Shown one piece after another: positions 1-10,033 of a stretch of DNA of 64,000 nt. The position numbers and the translations under genes are program-made. Location: positions 119,519-183,518 of the forward strand of contig NZ_WOVL01000010.1 in NCBI RefSeq assembly GCF_009737085.1. Direction: 5' to 3'. This DNA comes from Paenibacillus sp. NEAU-GSW1 (GTDB taxonomy: Bacteria > Bacillota > Bacilli > Paenibacillales > Paenibacillaceae). The notes below the pieces were generated by a model, which was not told the DNA's origin, ran no database searches, and saw only the letters and a list, made by a program, of their open reading frames with translations. The first letter of the stretch is position 1. Each line of letters begins with the position of its first letter.

Positions 1-144
1 GAGCGTTCCGTCAATAACGGCCGCGAACGCCCCTGCGCCGCCGGTGAACGCCACGCCGCTCAGCCAGCGGTTCGTCGCAAGCCGCGGATCGGATAAGAGC
101 AATATAAGGCCGACGATCCATAATGCAATCAGTACGAATAACAT
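1..144 (-). CDS. N-terminal fragment of an unidentified membrane protein
   Basis: The reading frame runs off the left edge, so only the first ~48 residues are visible. It opens with a hydrophobic helix (MLFVLIALWIVGLILLL), then a short polar stretch and a second moderately hydrophobic Gly/Ala-rich segment. That pattern fits a polytopic membrane protein, possibly the sensor part of a histidine kinase, but the catalytic part is outside the window, so no function is assigned. I chose the ATG at 144 because AAAGGA lies about 9 bases upstream. A GTG at 165 in the same frame with a weaker AGGA is an alternative start. Confidence 0.55.
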   Translation of the reverse strand, partial: MLFVLIALWIVGLILLLSDPRLATNRWLSGVAFTGGAGAFAAVIDGTL

Positions 145-231
145 TTTGAGCAGTCCTTTCGTCACAACCAGTCCTATTTAACATATAGCGGACCGTTATC
201 ATCGTCAAGCATGCATTGCCGAGCGTAACGC

Positions 232-270
232 AAAAAAAGAACTCGCTGCGAGATTTACGCGTTTGCGAGT
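232..270 (-). terminator. Rho-independent terminator
   Basis: Arms actcgc (241-246) and gcgagt (265-270) pair, and a run of seven A on the plus strand (T on minus) follows on the minus-strand 3' side. It lies just after the stop of the lectin-like gene at 295. Confidence 0.6.
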
Positions 271-294
271 CCTTAATAAGCTTCCTATAGATCC

Positions 295-1023
295 TTACTC
301 TGTTACTGTTATCGTAATTGGAGAATATTCGCCAATGACCGTCTGGCCATGCACCGACACGCTGCCTTCAGGCGTTAAATCTTTCTCGGTCATAATGCCA
401 AGAGCAACCGTAAACTGATTGAACTTGACCGGCACGCCTTTCTCCCGGCGCACTTCGCGTCCGTTCACATAAAATACGATTTCATCCTCGGAACGATTGT
501 ACGTAATTTTGTACGTATTGAATTCACGGGCGTTAAAGTCGGTATCCTCTTTAAAAATGCAGAAGAACCGCGTTTTGTCCGATTCCGGAACCGGCACGCC
601 CGGGAACGGAAGCACTGCGTATACGCTCGCATATTTGTCATTGCCTGCAAAGAAATCAAGCGCGCCGCCTGTAGTGAAATCGAGCAGATTCAGCGAAACA
701 TAGCCGTCGTACAAATCGCCGGGAGCCGTATTCTGCGAACGGGCGCGAATTTGCAGCTCAAAGCTGATTTCGCCTTGCTCCGGCACTTGTACCGGCTCGG
801 CGGAGTAATACATATGTTTAGCGTTGTCGAGAATTTGCACTTTATCATGGCTGCGGCTAAGCGGCGCTCGCACATATAGGATGCCGTTGCGCACAATAAC
901 GACCGCATCCGGCTCGCGGTATTGCCAGAACGAACCGTCAGGCAGCTTAAAGCCGCCGATTGTCCATACTTTCCCTTCGTCGAGAATCGTATCAAAATCG
1001 CCAAGTGTCCATTGTTTTGCCAT
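295..1023 (-). CDS. Conserved protein of beta-sandwich (LamG-like) type, possibly DUF6081 family
   Basis: A soluble 242-residue protein with no signal peptide or membrane segment. The pattern of alternating short strands, with phrases such as FELQIRARSQN, TYKITYNRSEDEIVFYVNG and FTVALGIMTE, is typical of concanavalin/LamG-like jelly-roll domains, in which 'I.YN...D.I.F.VNG' is a hallmark turn. I think it belongs to DUF6081, but this is from memory and unverified. The function is unknown; a carbohydrate-binding role is only suggested by the fold. AGGAGG precedes the ATG at good spacing. It is transcribed alone, with a terminator behind it and menA ahead. Confidence 0.65.
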   Translation of the reverse strand: MAKQWTLGDFDTILDEGKVWTIGGFKLPDGSFWQYREPDAVVIVRNGILYVRAPLSRSHDKVQILDNAKHMYYSAEPVQVPEQGEISFELQIRARSQNTAPGDLYDGYVSLNLLDFTTGGALDFFAGNDKYASVYAVLPFPGVPVPESDKTRFFCIFKEDTDFNAREFNTYKITYNRSEDEIVFYVNGREVRREKGVPVKFNQFTVALGIMTEKDLTPEGSVSVHGQTVIGEYSPITITVTE

Positions 1024-1060
1024 CGTTATTCCTCTCCTCCTGATGAATTTATTCGTATTG

Positions 1061-1978
1061 CTAGATCAGTCCTTGCACGATTAATGCGGCAATCATAATG
1101 ATACCGCTGCGGATCGTCGCTTGAAGCGAACCGCCCATTAGAGGCAAGTACGCCGGCGACGGATTCGTCTCCGTTAGCTTGCCGTACACCTTGTTAAGCG
1201 GCCAGATTGTCAGCAGCGCCAGCAAAGCATAGAACGGGAGCGCCCCGAAAATGACGCATACGATTAGTGCTGTATAGGCGAGCAGCATGAGCGACCTCGA
1301 GAATTGCAGCGCACGGCGTTCGCCCCAAACGACGACCAGCGTTCTTTTGCCGGCTTGCTTGTCCGCTTGCCAGTGCAGGAAGTGGTGATTGAACAGGATC
1401 AGTGTCGTTAACAACCCAATAGGCAGCGAAAGAAGCAGAGCACGGTAATCCAGATGCGAGGTTTGCACATAATAAGCGCCGGCTACCGGCAGTACGCCGA
1501 AAGAGAGCAATATCGCAATCTCGCTATACCCTTTTCCCCGATAGCCGAAGCGGATCGGAGGCGCGACATAGAAATAAGCAAGCAGCGCGCCCAGCACGCC
1601 GAACACAAGCACCATCCAGCCGCTAATGATGGATAAAATAATGCCGCAGGCCGCAGCGACTGCGAAAAGCCCCCACGTAACGGCCGCAAACGTTCGCAAT
1701 TGCCAAGTTCCGTTCGTCAAATAGCCGGAATTCGTCGAGATGGCGCCTTCCGTCGACTTCGCGGCTTCGTCTGTTCCGTTATAATAGTCCCATAAGTCAT
1801 TAATCATATTCGAGAATAAATGAACGGCGGCCGACCCGATTAAAGTTAATAGAAATAAGCCAAAATGGAATGCACCGTCCCATACAAAAGCGCCCAGCGC
1901 GCCCAGCGCGACGGGTATAAGCATAACAGGCAGCACTCTCGTTCGAGCCGCCTTTTTAAATTGCGTCAATCGTTGCAT
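1061..1978 (-). CDS. menA: 1,4-dihydroxy-2-naphthoate polyprenyltransferase (UbiA family)
   Basis: A UbiA-superfamily integral membrane prenyltransferase with about eight or nine hydrophobic segments. It attaches the polyprenyl chain to 1,4-dihydroxy-2-naphthoate in menaquinone synthesis. The first Asp-rich motif is visible as NDLWDYYNGTD, which binds Mg-diphosphate. The second sits around HHFLHWQADKQAGKRTLVV, which has the D-x-x-x-G-K-R-T form typical of MenA. The frame is open from 2014, but I start at ATG 1978 because GAGGGG lies 8 bases upstream and the product then begins MQRLTQFKKAARTRVLPVML, the usual MenA N-terminus. UbiA relatives acting on other aromatic acceptors are the alternative. 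It lies 37 bases upstream of the lectin-like gene, with which it may be cotranscribed. Confidence 0.85.
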   Translation of the reverse strand: MQRLTQFKKAARTRVLPVMLIPVALGALGAFVWDGAFHFGLFLLTLIGSAAVHLFSNMINDLWDYYNGTDEAAKSTEGAISTNSGYLTNGTWQLRTFAAVTWGLFAVAAACGIILSIISGWMVLVFGVLGALLAYFYVAPPIRFGYRGKGYSEIAILLSFGVLPVAGAYYVQTSHLDYRALLLSLPIGLLTTLILFNHHFLHWQADKQAGKRTLVVVWGERRALQFSRSLMLLAYTALIVCVIFGALPFYALLALLTIWPLNKVYGKLTETNPSPAYLPLMGGSLQATIRSGIIMIAALIVQGLI

Positions 1979-2092
1979 TTCCTGTTCCCCTCTGTTTATT
2001 ATCGCATCGTACAATGGTCGTCCACTCCTAATTGAACCACTCTAAAATCGGCGAGTCAACAGCAAGAAAAGGGCGAATGCTTCAAATAATGA

Positions 2093-2130
2093 CAAAAAAG
2101 GACGGCCCGATTTGTCCGGAACCGTCCTTA
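2093..2130 (-). terminator. Terminator of the GntR/ABC operon
   Basis: An 8-bp stem (aaggacgg 2098-2105 with ccgtcctt 2122-2129) is followed on the minus strand by TTTTTTGTC. It closes the operon ending at 2135. Confidence 0.8.
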
Positions 2131-2134
2131 GTAC

Positions 2135-2878
2135 CTATAACTGAACTCGCTTGTTCAGCAGTTTAATTATTGAATAAAAAATCAGCACTGCTGCAACCAG
2201 TTGAATGAGCGAAGATCCCCAAGTTTGCGTCGTCCATAGATCAAACTCCATCGTTACATTTTCGGATGTAGAATTGATTTGGGTGATCTTACCATTCACG
2301 TCGCTTTTGTAAATCAAATGCTCAAGCCACGAAATGAACAGTTGAATGCCAAAAAATGTTGCGATGCCAAGCCATGGACCAAGCTTTTTACGGTAAACCG
2401 ACTTCGCGATCGTAATAGCAAAAAAGATGACTAAGACCATGAACAACAGATTCCATAGGCTAAGAAATATGCCTCCGGCAACGTTTGTCAGCGTCACTAG
2501 CAAAGGATCGAATGCGAGCTCATTCACTGCATCATACAGCAGAATATAACCGTAAACGGCCGCTCCAAGCACGATAAATCCGAGTAAGCCCCACACGAGC
2601 GGCGACAGCACCGTCCAGCCGCCCGATACAGGCAGCAGCCGCCGGCTGTAAGAAGAAATATTGCTCGCGTAGGTTTTGCACATGAGAAAGATGTTGGCTG
2701 CGCCAAGCCATGCAAATCCAAGCATGCTTAGCACGAACAACAGCTCTTTGCTCCACTGCGGGCGGCTGCCTCCGAACAAAAGCAAAGCTTCAACGATAAT
2801 AAACACGGCAGCGACCCCAATAATGACAGAGCTGTTGCGTTTCCAATCATACTTCATTATTTTCAGCAAATCGCTCAT
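2135..2878 (-). CDS. ABC transporter permease
   Basis: A 247-residue membrane protein with about six hydrophobic helices: one near residues 15-35, several in the middle, and a last one before the C-terminal KLLNKRVQL. There is no substrate-binding motif. It is the membrane partner of the ATPase encoded just upstream, which it overlaps by 4 bases (ATGA), so the pair is translationally coupled. With the YtrA-type GntR repressor as first gene, the arrangement resembles the Bacillus ytrA operon. Such three-gene units are often induced by cell-envelope stress, but the substrate here cannot be inferred. Confidence 0.8.
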   Translation of the reverse strand: MSDLLKIMKYDWKRNSSVIIGVAAVFIIVEALLLFGGSRPQWSKELLFVLSMLGFAWLGAANIFLMCKTYASNISSYSRRLLPVSGGWTVLSPLVWGLLGFIVLGAAVYGYILLYDAVNELAFDPLLVTLTNVAGGIFLSLWNLLFMVLVIFFAITIAKSVYRKKLGPWLGIATFFGIQLFISWLEHLIYKSDVNGKITQINSTSENVTMEFDLWTTQTWGSSLIQLVAAVLIFYSIIKLLNKRVQL

Positions 2879-3576
2879 GACTCGGAATACACCTCCTTGA
2901 AAAGCTCTCCAACGCTTTTGCCGCGCTTCTGCCTAATATCCTCAACGCCCTCATGCAGAACAAGCTCGCCGCTGCGAATAAAGACGACTTCGTCAAAAAT
3001 GCGTTCTATATCGTTGACAAGATGTGTGGAAACGAGAATACAGCTGTCTTCGCTATAGTATTGCAAAATCGCATCCAATATTTTGTCGCGGGCGATCAGG
3101 TCAACGCCGCCGATCGGTTCGTCAAGCAAGTAAAGCTTTGCATTTCTCGAAAGCGCCAGCGTCAATTGCAGTCTTTCGTTCATTCCTTTTGAAAGCGAGC
3201 CGATCCGCTCGTCGCCTTTCAAATTCATGAACGCAAGCATTTCACGTGCTTTAGCTGTGTCAAAGTCGGAGTAGAAATCTGCGTAATATTGAACTGCGTC
3301 TCCCGCCTTCATCCAGCTTTCGGTCAGCGGCCGGTCCGGCAAGAAGGAAGTAAGCGCCTTCGTTTGCAGTCCCGTCGCCTTTCCGTCAACCTGGATGGTG
3401 CCTGATGATGGCTGCAGCAATCCGGCAGCCATTTTCATCAATGTGCTTTTGCCGCTGCCGTTGCTGCCGAGCAATCCGACGATTTTTCCGCCGCCAAGCT
3501 CAAGGGACACATTTTTCAAAGCTGCCTTCGATCCGTAGTTTTTCGATACAGATGAAAGTTTCAACAAGCTGCTCAC
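2875..3576 (-). CDS. ABC transporter ATP-binding protein
   Basis: A 233-residue nucleotide-binding subunit. Walker A is GSNGSGKST (about residues 37-45), the signature is SLSKGMNERL, Walker B is LYLLDEP, and a switch His occurs in STHLVND. The size fits a single-domain exporter-type ATPase that dimerises on two copies of the adjacent permease. It overlaps the regulator upstream and the permease downstream by 4 bases each, so all three are one operon. This is the B-type ATPase usual next to YtrA-family regulators. The substrate is unknown. Confidence 0.88.
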   Translation of the reverse strand: MSSLLKLSSVSKNYGSKAALKNVSLELGGGKIVGLLGSNGSGKSTLMKMAAGLLQPSSGTIQVDGKATGLQTKALTSFLPDRPLTESWMKAGDAVQYYADFYSDFDTAKAREMLAFMNLKGDERIGSLSKGMNERLQLTLALSRNAKLYLLDEPIGGVDLIARDKILDAILQYYSEDSCILVSTHLVNDIERIFDEVVFIRSGELVLHEGVEDIRQKRGKSVGELFKEVYSES

Positions 3577-3962
3577 TGCTTTCCACTCCCCTTTGCATCG
3601 CTGCCAGTCACCGCTTCGGCAACAATCGAAACGATGTCATTGCTTTCGAAGCCAAGCTCCTTCATGCCTTGCACGAAACGATCCAGCAAATCGCCAGCCA
3701 TCTCTTTCTTAATGGTCATTATGGTCGCCTCCTCGCTCGTTACATAGCGGCCAAGACCTCGTCTTGTCTCGACTATGCCTTCCCGCTCCAGCTCTTGAAA
3801 CGTTCGCTGAATCGTGTTCGGGTTAATTTGCAGCTCGGCTGCAAGCTCCCGTACCGAATCGATCTTATCGCCCGGCTTCAGCTTCCCGACAATAATTTGC
3901 CGCTTCATATAGTTCATAATTTGCAAGTATATCGGCTGATTGTTGTCAAATGTCATCGTCAC
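3573..3962 (-). CDS. GntR-family regulator, YtrA subfamily
   Basis: A short (about 129-residue) GntR regulator. The N-terminal winged helix-turn-helix is recognisable in PIYLQIMNYMKRQIIVGKLKPGD, then SVRELAAELQINPNTIQRTFQELEREG and the wing ETRRGLGRYV. The C-terminal part is only a short helical dimerisation region, as in YtrA proteins, so there is no large effector-binding domain. The frame is open from a TTG at 3971, but that codon touches the AGGAGG. GTG 3962, 10 bases downstream of AGGAGG, is the better start. It is first in an operon with an ABC exporter and probably represses its own promoter, where an inverted repeat is present. Confidence 0.85.
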   Translation of the reverse strand: MTMTFDNNQPIYLQIMNYMKRQIIVGKLKPGDKIDSVRELAAELQINPNTIQRTFQELEREGIVETRRGLGRYVTSEEATIMTIKKEMAGDLLDRFVQGMKELGFESNDIVSIVAEAVTGSDAKGSGKQ

Positions 3963-4030
3963 AATGGGCAATCCTCCTTCTTATTCGCGGTAGATGGCGC
4001 GGGCTAAATGCGCTGCGTGTGCCATCGTGT

Positions 4031-4061
4031 TAGTGTTATAGTTGAATAGTACACTAGTAAA
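4031..4061 (-). promoter_or_regulatory. Promoter and candidate GntR operator of the ABC operon
   Basis: On the minus strand a TTTACT / 15 bp / TATAAC promoter candidate lies at 4061-4035. The inverted repeat TAGTGT-N14-ACACTA (plus 4031-4036 and 4051-4056) spans it, as expected for an autorepressor. The promoter spacing is short, so the exact -35 is uncertain. Confidence 0.5.
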
Positions 4062-4254
4062 TGGAGAAAGTAAAGCCTATTTTTCACTTTATTTTACAAA
4101 TTGAGAATGGGGACTATCCTCTGTAATACTTCGGGTGAGTCGTAGCGCGGGAATTACAGGTATGTATGATCGAGGCGAGCATGAAAGATAGTCTGTGCAG
4201 CTAATCGGGAGTTCGACCGTTAGAGTGCGGCCGGTTTCGGAGTTTGCATGATAT

Positions 4255-4500
4255 CGTTGCCCGTTGGCCAGATTCGGAGTTTGCGAAGCAGCTTCGCTCA
4301 TTAACGAATACATTTGCGCTATCTCCAGCCATTTAGTTCGATATCCTAAAAGTACGAAGGCAAGTTCGCTTTTAAAGAACTTGCCTTCCCCATTAGCGAA
4401 ATATGGTGCTCTAATGCCAATCTGCCTCCGTAAAACGGTCCATTTAGCGAATATCGATTCTTTATTTTGCGAAGCAGCTTCGTTAACGCCTTGAGATACG
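4255..4500. repeat. Degenerate intergenic repeat cluster
   Basis: The 540-bp gap between the GntR regulator and the beta-glucosidase has no credible gene. It holds four variants of CATTWRYGAAWA (near 4299, 4330, 4390 and 4440), two near-identical copies of TTTGCGAAGCAGCTTCG (about 4273 and 4469), and a perfect 12-bp hairpin (4356-4367 with 4377-4388) that lacks a T-run. It appears to be non-coding repeat DNA. Confidence 0.6.
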
Positions 4501-4552
4501 GTTCATTGGTTGAGTCTTCAGTTGGACGGCGTTGACTGCAACAGCGGAATAC

Positions 4553-4594
4553 AAATTAAAAAAGACGGTTCAGAATTGCTCCTGAACCGTCTTC
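4553..4594 (-). terminator. Terminator of the beta-glucosidase gene
   Basis: A perfect 12-bp stem (4562-4573 with 4582-4593) is followed on the minus strand by TTTTTTAAT. It sits 16 bases after the stop codon at 4610. Confidence 0.85.
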
Positions 4595-4609
4595 ATCAAC
4601 CGCAGCGTG

Positions 4610-6106
<1,497 letters not shown>

Positions 6107-6146
6107 CTACTCTCAACATGACTCGAATGACGTTGTGGTGACTTTA

Positions 6147-7934
6147 TTACACTTTAAAAATGGACGCCTTCTCCTTAAGCAGCACCGATGATTGCTTCAA
6201 ATCTTCCGCGAGCGAGCTCAATTGATCAGAAACAGCATTCTGCTCCCCGGATAAGCCAGTCATCAATTCCATCTTCCCGTTCACATCCTGCGACGTATGC
6301 AGCAGCTTGTCCACCGCCGTAACGATATGGGTCATCCCGGCCGTAATTTCTCCGATGGCGGTCGAAATTTCCTTAACCTGCTCGGAAAGCGCTCCGCTTT
6401 GCCGCTCTAATCCTTTAAACATCTCGCTTGCCGAAACCGAAGCCGTTTTCGTTGTCGAGATGACCTCTGCGAAAACGTTCAGACGATCGCTGCTGGAGGA
6501 AATATCTCCCTGGATCAGATGAAGCTCCTTTGTAATGTTCTTAGAGAATGTTTCCGTTTGTCCCGAAAGCTTGCGGATTTCTTCAGCGACAACCGCAAAG
6601 CCTCTGCCGTGTTCGCCTGCACGAGCCGATTCAATCGAGGCGTTGAGCGACAGCAAATTCGTTTGCGTATTCAAATCCTGAATGCCGCCCAAAAACTTCG
6701 TAACATTGCCGAAACGCTCTACAATGCGTCCGAAAGCGTCCTTGACGAGCTCAAACTGCTCGACCGTTTGGTTTACTTTGTCCACGACGCCTTCCATGTC
6801 CAGCGAGCCTTCCATTGAGGATTGCCGCATTTGCTGCATGTCGCCGTTGATATATTCTGTGGAAGCGGCGATTTCCTCTGAGCTTGCCGATATTTGCTCC
6901 GTAACGGCCGAGATAGAAGAGGCATCGTCATATTGGGAAAGGAGCGTTGCCGTTCCAACCTTAATTTGGCTGCTAACTCCTTCGGAAGCAGTCCGGTTAC
7001 GGCCGATCATATCGCCCATTGAATTGGACATGCTTAACACGGTGCCGCTCACTTCGAGTGTCGCTTTAATTGTATCGCGCAGCTGGCCTCCCATCTCTGA
7101 TAATAGCCGATCGATTTCGCCCAGCTCATCATGCCGATTCAGCGTTTGCTCGAAAGTAAAATCGCTATTTTTATACGCATTGATCCTTGCCATAACACTC
7201 TTTAAACCTTTTTTGAGGCTTTGGCTTAGCGCATAGGACATCAAGAACGGCAGTACGGCAAGCAAAATGACATTAATAATAATGATCGTGTTGGCTGTAT
7301 TGACGCTCCGCTCCAGCCGTTTCTCATTATCGGCAACATCCTCGCGCATTCGTTCCTGAATCGAAGTACTGGCATAGTTCAGCGTAATGGTATAGATGCC
7401 GGTTAGCTCTCTGACGCGCAGCGATTTCATCTCGCTCGTCATATCCGTATCGACCACCGTAAAATTGTTCAGACTCTCAAACGCAAGGTTGAACACTTTT
7501 ACGACGTTTGCATATGGCATTTCTCCATCTTCAACCGGGTATTTGCGGTCGATTTTTTGGAAAGTGACTTCTAAGCTCTTCAGCATTTCGGGCAATGCCT
7601 TTAAGTTCATTTGGATCCGTTCCGCGTAGGAATCTCCATTGTTAGAAGCGTTGGCCTGGTTAGAACCGCTGCTGCCGTTCTCTATGGTATCGATCATCAG
7701 AAGCAGCGATTGAAGCATCGAATCTTCAATTTCTTTATATTGCCTCTCAGCATTGCTCAGCTCCCTGGAATCTTTCACCGCGCCTGATACCGATAAGTTT
7801 TGCGTGTAAATAAGGATGCCCGAGCCAATGTTGAATAAAGTAATGAGAGTGGTAATAAGAAGCAGTTTGGTAGATATGTTCCGTTTGCTTACGAGCATGG
7901 CCGCCTGTTTCGACCATTGGTTCCATTGTTTCAT
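6147..7934 (-). CDS. Methyl-accepting chemotaxis protein
   Basis: A 595-residue transmembrane chemoreceptor. The N-terminal helix ([20 protein letters not shown], about residues 24-43) is followed by an extracytoplasmic helical sensor of about 165 residues, a second helix around residues 212-234, a HAMP-like segment, and the long cytoplasmic coiled coil. The conserved hairpin tip is partly visible in [33 protein letters not shown], which contacts CheA/CheW. The sensed ligand is unknown. A c-di-GMP-I riboswitch with its own terminator precedes it, so receptor level is probably tied to c-di-GMP. No chemotaxis partner genes are nearby. The start is the ATG at 7934, preceded by GGAGAA. Confidence 0.9.
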   Translation of the reverse strand: MKQWNQWSKQAAMLVSKRNISTKLLLITTLITLFNIGSGILIYTQNLSVSGAVKDSRELSNAERQYKEIEDSMLQSLLLMIDTIENGSSGSNQANASNNGDSYAERIQMNLKALPEMLKSLEVTFQKIDRKYPVEDGEMPYANVVKVFNLAFESLNNFTVVDTDMTSEMKSLRVRELTGIYTITLNYASTSIQERMREDVADNEKRLERSVNTANTIIIINVILLAVLPFLMSYALSQSLKKGLKSVMARINAYKNSDFTFEQTLNRHDELGEIDRLLSEMGGQLRDTIKATLEVSGTVLSMSNSMGDMIGRNRTASEGVSSQIKVGTATLLSQYDDASSISAVTEQISASSEEIAASTEYINGDMQQMRQSSMEGSLDMEGVVDKVNQTVEQFELVKDAFGRIVERFGNVTKFLGGIQDLNTQTNLLSLNASIESARAGEHGRGFAVVAEEIRKLSGQTETFSKNITKELHLIQGDISSSSDRLNVFAEVISTTKTASVSASEMFKGLERQSGALSEQVKEISTAIGEITAGMTHIVTAVDKLLHTSQDVNGKMELMTGLSGEQNAVSDQLSSLAEDLKQSSVLLKEKASIFKV

Positions 7935-7963
7935 CTGTCAGTTCTCCTCTTCTTTGCCTGAAA

Positions 7964-8018
7964 AAGAATAAAGCTACCCGGCCAGATGGACGAATAGCTT
8001 TCGTATTCATTATCTGGC
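7964..8018 (-). terminator. Expression-platform terminator of the c-di-GMP riboswitch
   Basis: On the minus strand GCCAGAT (8018-8012) pairs with ATCTGGC (7987-7981). An inner GAATA/TATTC stem lies between them, and a U-rich run (CTTTATTCTTTTT) follows. It overlaps the 3' edge of the aptamer, as expected for a transcription switch. Confidence 0.65.
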
Positions 8019-8100
8019 GGCTTGGCTGCCTTCACTGTCGTCAGACAGCCTTAGGTCCATAGCTTTGCGTCCTTACCTTTCGATAAGTTTGCCTTTTTCG
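8014..8100 (-). ncRNA. Cyclic di-GMP-I riboswitch (GEMM-I) aptamer
   Basis: On the minus strand the diagnostic elements of GEMM-I occur in order: GGCAAAC, then CGAAAGG, then GGACGCAAAGC, then GGACCTAAGG, a variable hairpin (GCTGTC-TGAC-GACAGT), and the closing GGCAGCC. The GAAA tetraloop and the ACGCAAAGC core are the conserved ligand-binding and tetraloop-receptor parts. It sits in the 5' leader of the chemoreceptor gene, about 80 bases before its start. Only genes for motility and surface behaviour are expected downstream of this class, which fits. Confidence 0.92.
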
Positions 8101-8148
8101 GATTCATGGGTGTGTGAACATCGTTTGACACCGTTCTTTTCTGCTGGA

Positions 8149-8178
8149 TGGACGCGTTCGAACGAATTGCCTTATAAT
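8149..8178 (+). promoter_or_regulatory. Promoter of the DUF2536-type gene
   Basis: TATAAT at 8173-8178 with a weak -35 TGGACG at 8149-8154, spaced 18 bases. The gene starts 39 bases further on. Confidence 0.55.
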
Positions 8179-8216
8179 AGTCACAAATAACTATATCGGA
8201 TGAAGGAGGGCTCAAT

Positions 8217-8426
8217 ATGAGCTTTCGATTGGATTTAATAGAAAATAAGGTAGAGTTTTTCGAGGCGAATGACTTGCGGTCGCTGGAGCAGCAAATCGAC
8301 AGGCAAATCGAAAATAATAAGGCGCTGTTGCTCGATGTCGCTTCCGTTCAGCACCAAGCCGCATTTAATCCAAATACGGGCAAAATGCATTACAGCGCGG
8401 TCGTGCTTTTCAAAGTAAAAAAATAA
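8217..8426 (+). CDS. Small conserved protein, DUF2536 (YrzA-like) type
   Basis: A 69-residue acidic, soluble protein. The pattern LDLIENKVEFFEA..LRSLEQQIDRQIENNKALLLDVASVQHQ, followed by a C-terminal SAVVLFKVKK strand, matches what I remember of the Bacillus YrzA/DUF2536 family. Its function is unknown. GGAGG lies 7 bases before the ATG, and a good TATAAT promoter lies upstream. It is a single-gene unit followed directly by the tRNA-Thr promoter. Confidence 0.75.
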   Translation: MSFRLDLIENKVEFFEANDLRSLEQQIDRQIENNKALLLDVASVQHQAAFNPNTGKMHYSAVVLFKVKK

Positions 8427-8451
8427 ATTTAATAAAGATTTAAAAAAAGGG

Positions 8452-8481
8452 TTGCATAATCGTATTTGTTTATGGCATAAT
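8452..8481 (+). promoter_or_regulatory. Promoter of the tRNA-Thr/tRNA-Pro pair
   Basis: TTGCAT (8452-8457) and CATAAT (8476-8481) with an 18-base spacer, 26 bases before the tRNA-Thr 5' end. Confidence 0.6.
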
Positions 8482-8506
8482 ACTTTTTGTGTCCGATACT
8501 TAATAT

Positions 8507-8582
<76 letters not shown>

Positions 8583-8591
8583 TCTTTTGGA

Positions 8592-8668
8592 CGGGACGTA
8601 GCTCAGCTTGGTAGAGCACCTGGTTTGGGACCAGGGGGTCGCATGTTCAAATCGTGTCGTCCCGACCA
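8592..8668 (+). tRNA. tRNA-Pro (anticodon TGG)
   Basis: A complete 77-nt cloverleaf. Acceptor CGGGACG pairs with CGTCCCG, the anticodon arm CCTGG-TTTGGGA-CCAGG has TGG at 8626-8628, the T-loop is GTTCAAATC, and CCA is encoded. It lies nine bases after tRNA-Thr, so the two are cotranscribed. Confidence 0.97.
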
Positions 8669-8685
8669 TCCTTTCAGACATAACC

Positions 8686-8714
8686 GAAGCTTGATTCTAT
8701 CAAGCTTCTTTTTT
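8686..8714 (+). terminator. Terminator of the tRNA operon
   Basis: A perfect 10-bp stem (gaagcttgat with atcaagcttc), a 3-base loop and seven T. Confidence 0.92.
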
Positions 8715-8730
8715 ATTGCCCGCAAGATAA

Positions 8731-8767
8731 GAGCGGAAGCGATTCGAAGATCGCTTCCGCTCTTTTT
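8731..8767 (-). terminator. Terminator after the acyl-CoA dehydrogenase-like gene
   Basis: A perfect 13-bp stem (8731-8743 with 8750-8762) sits 11 bases beyond the stop at 8773. On the plus strand it is followed by TTTTT and on the minus strand by TTAT, so it may act in both directions. Confidence 0.75.
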
Positions 8768-8772
8768 CGCGC

Positions 8773-9948
8773 TTATAACAATGCCCGCTTCGCCAGCCCT
8801 GTAAGAACGACGTCATCCATCGGCGGATTATGCAGCCCCGCCCGCACGTCTCGATACATCCGCTCCAGCGGCAGCGTTCGAGAAAGGCTTGTTCCGCCTA
8901 CTACCCGCATCGCCAAATCGACAATGCGCAGCGCGCCGTTCGTCGCGGCATATTTCGCCAGTCCCAGCTCAGGCCGCAAGCTCTCGCGCCCGGACGGATC
9001 TTTGTCCCAACGATCTGCGACGCTGTACAGCAGCGTTCTTGCCGTAATAAGCTCCGCTTCCAGCTCGCCCAACTGACGCTGAATATTAGGCAGTTCAGCT
9101 ATTGAACCGCCATTCAGGCTGTTTGGCCGGTATTCCTTCGCAAATTGGATTGCAAAATCGCGCGCCGCATGGGCGATGCCGATGTAACAGGCCGGTATAT
9201 GAAGCAGCGCGCCGCCGTAGTCTGAAGCGATAGCCGCCGGACGTATTGCGGCTCCTTCTGCCGAAGCAGCTTCTGCGATAAAAACATCGTTCAACAACAA
9301 ATCATGGCTGCCAGTCGCCCGCATCCCCATCGTATTCCAGGTTTCTTCTATCGTTATGCCGTCTCCCATGCGAACAAGAAACTCACCGACTCGTTGTTCT
9401 TCTTCCACCCAAGCCGTCACCGTGAAATGAGTCGCTATCGGGCTTAGCGTGCTGAACGTTTTCCGGCCGTTGATCAGCCAGCCGCCTTCGCACCGTACAG
9501 CTGCCGTTTCCGGCCTGCCGCCGCGGCTTGGGCTTCCAGTCGCTCTTTCACTTGCGTAATTGTTAAAGTACGCGCCGTGAAGCACAACCTCACCACATAG
9601 CTCGGCGTAAAGCTGCTCCGGCCATGCTCGCGTAATGCGCAGCTGCAGCAGCTGTCCCAGATGCCAGCCGACCGCAAGCGCTGTCGAGCCGTCTCCGCGG
9701 GCAAGATGGTCTTGCGCCAGCACCAGCTCATATAGGGAAGCCTCTTCCCCTCCATAAGCTTCCGGCACCGTCAGTTTCGTATATCCGCTCGCGGAAAGGT
9801 CGGCAAAATTTTGAAAAGGAAAGCTGCCCTCTCGGTCATGCCCCGAAGCCCGCTCAGCAAACCCGACCGCCAATCGATCCGATCTTGCCGCAATGGCCGC
9901 TTCCCGATCATTTCGGATAAAAGGATCCTTCGCATATGTTGCCGTCAT
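8773..9948 (-). CDS. Acyl-CoA dehydrogenase-family flavoprotein (YdbM/DszC-like)
   Basis: A 391-residue protein with the three-part acyl-CoA dehydrogenase fold: an N-terminal helical part, a central beta domain ([23 protein letters not shown], then [20 protein letters not shown]), and a C-terminal four-helix part. The C-terminus [18 protein letters not shown] is the form found in the monooxygenase-like branch (DszC, SfnB, HsaA) and in Bacillus YdbM, rather than in classical fatty-acid dehydrogenases, whose catalytic Glu precedes a GTSQIQ motif. Real activity may therefore be FAD/FMN-dependent oxidation or desulfurisation, not beta-oxidation. No partner reductase is adjacent. The start is the ATG at 9948; the gene stands alone. 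Confidence 0.78.
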   Translation of the reverse strand: MTATYAKDPFIRNDREAAIAARSDRLAVGFAERASGHDREGSFPFQNFADLSASGYTKLTVPEAYGGEEASLYELVLAQDHLARGDGSTALAVGWHLGQLLQLRITRAWPEQLYAELCGEVVLHGAYFNNYASERATGSPSRGGRPETAAVRCEGGWLINGRKTFSTLSPIATHFTVTAWVEEEQRVGEFLVRMGDGITIEETWNTMGMRATGSHDLLLNDVFIAEAASAEGAAIRPAAIASDYGGALLHIPACYIGIAHAARDFAIQFAKEYRPNSLNGGSIAELPNIQRQLGELEAELITARTLLYSVADRWDKDPSGRESLRPELGLAKYAATNGALRIVDLAMRVVGGTSLSRTLPLERMYRDVRAGLHNPPMDDVVLTGLAKRALL

Positions 9949-10033
9949 ATCGGCTCATACCTCCTTGCTCAAACGCTATAGCTATTAATAAAGGACAACC
10001 ATATCTCTTCTAACTTATCACAAAGCGCGCGAG

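Noticed and set aside
4089..4313. 74-codon minus-strand frame upstream of the beta-glucosidase
   Set aside because: It runs through the repeat cluster and its product matches the repeat pattern rather than any protein.
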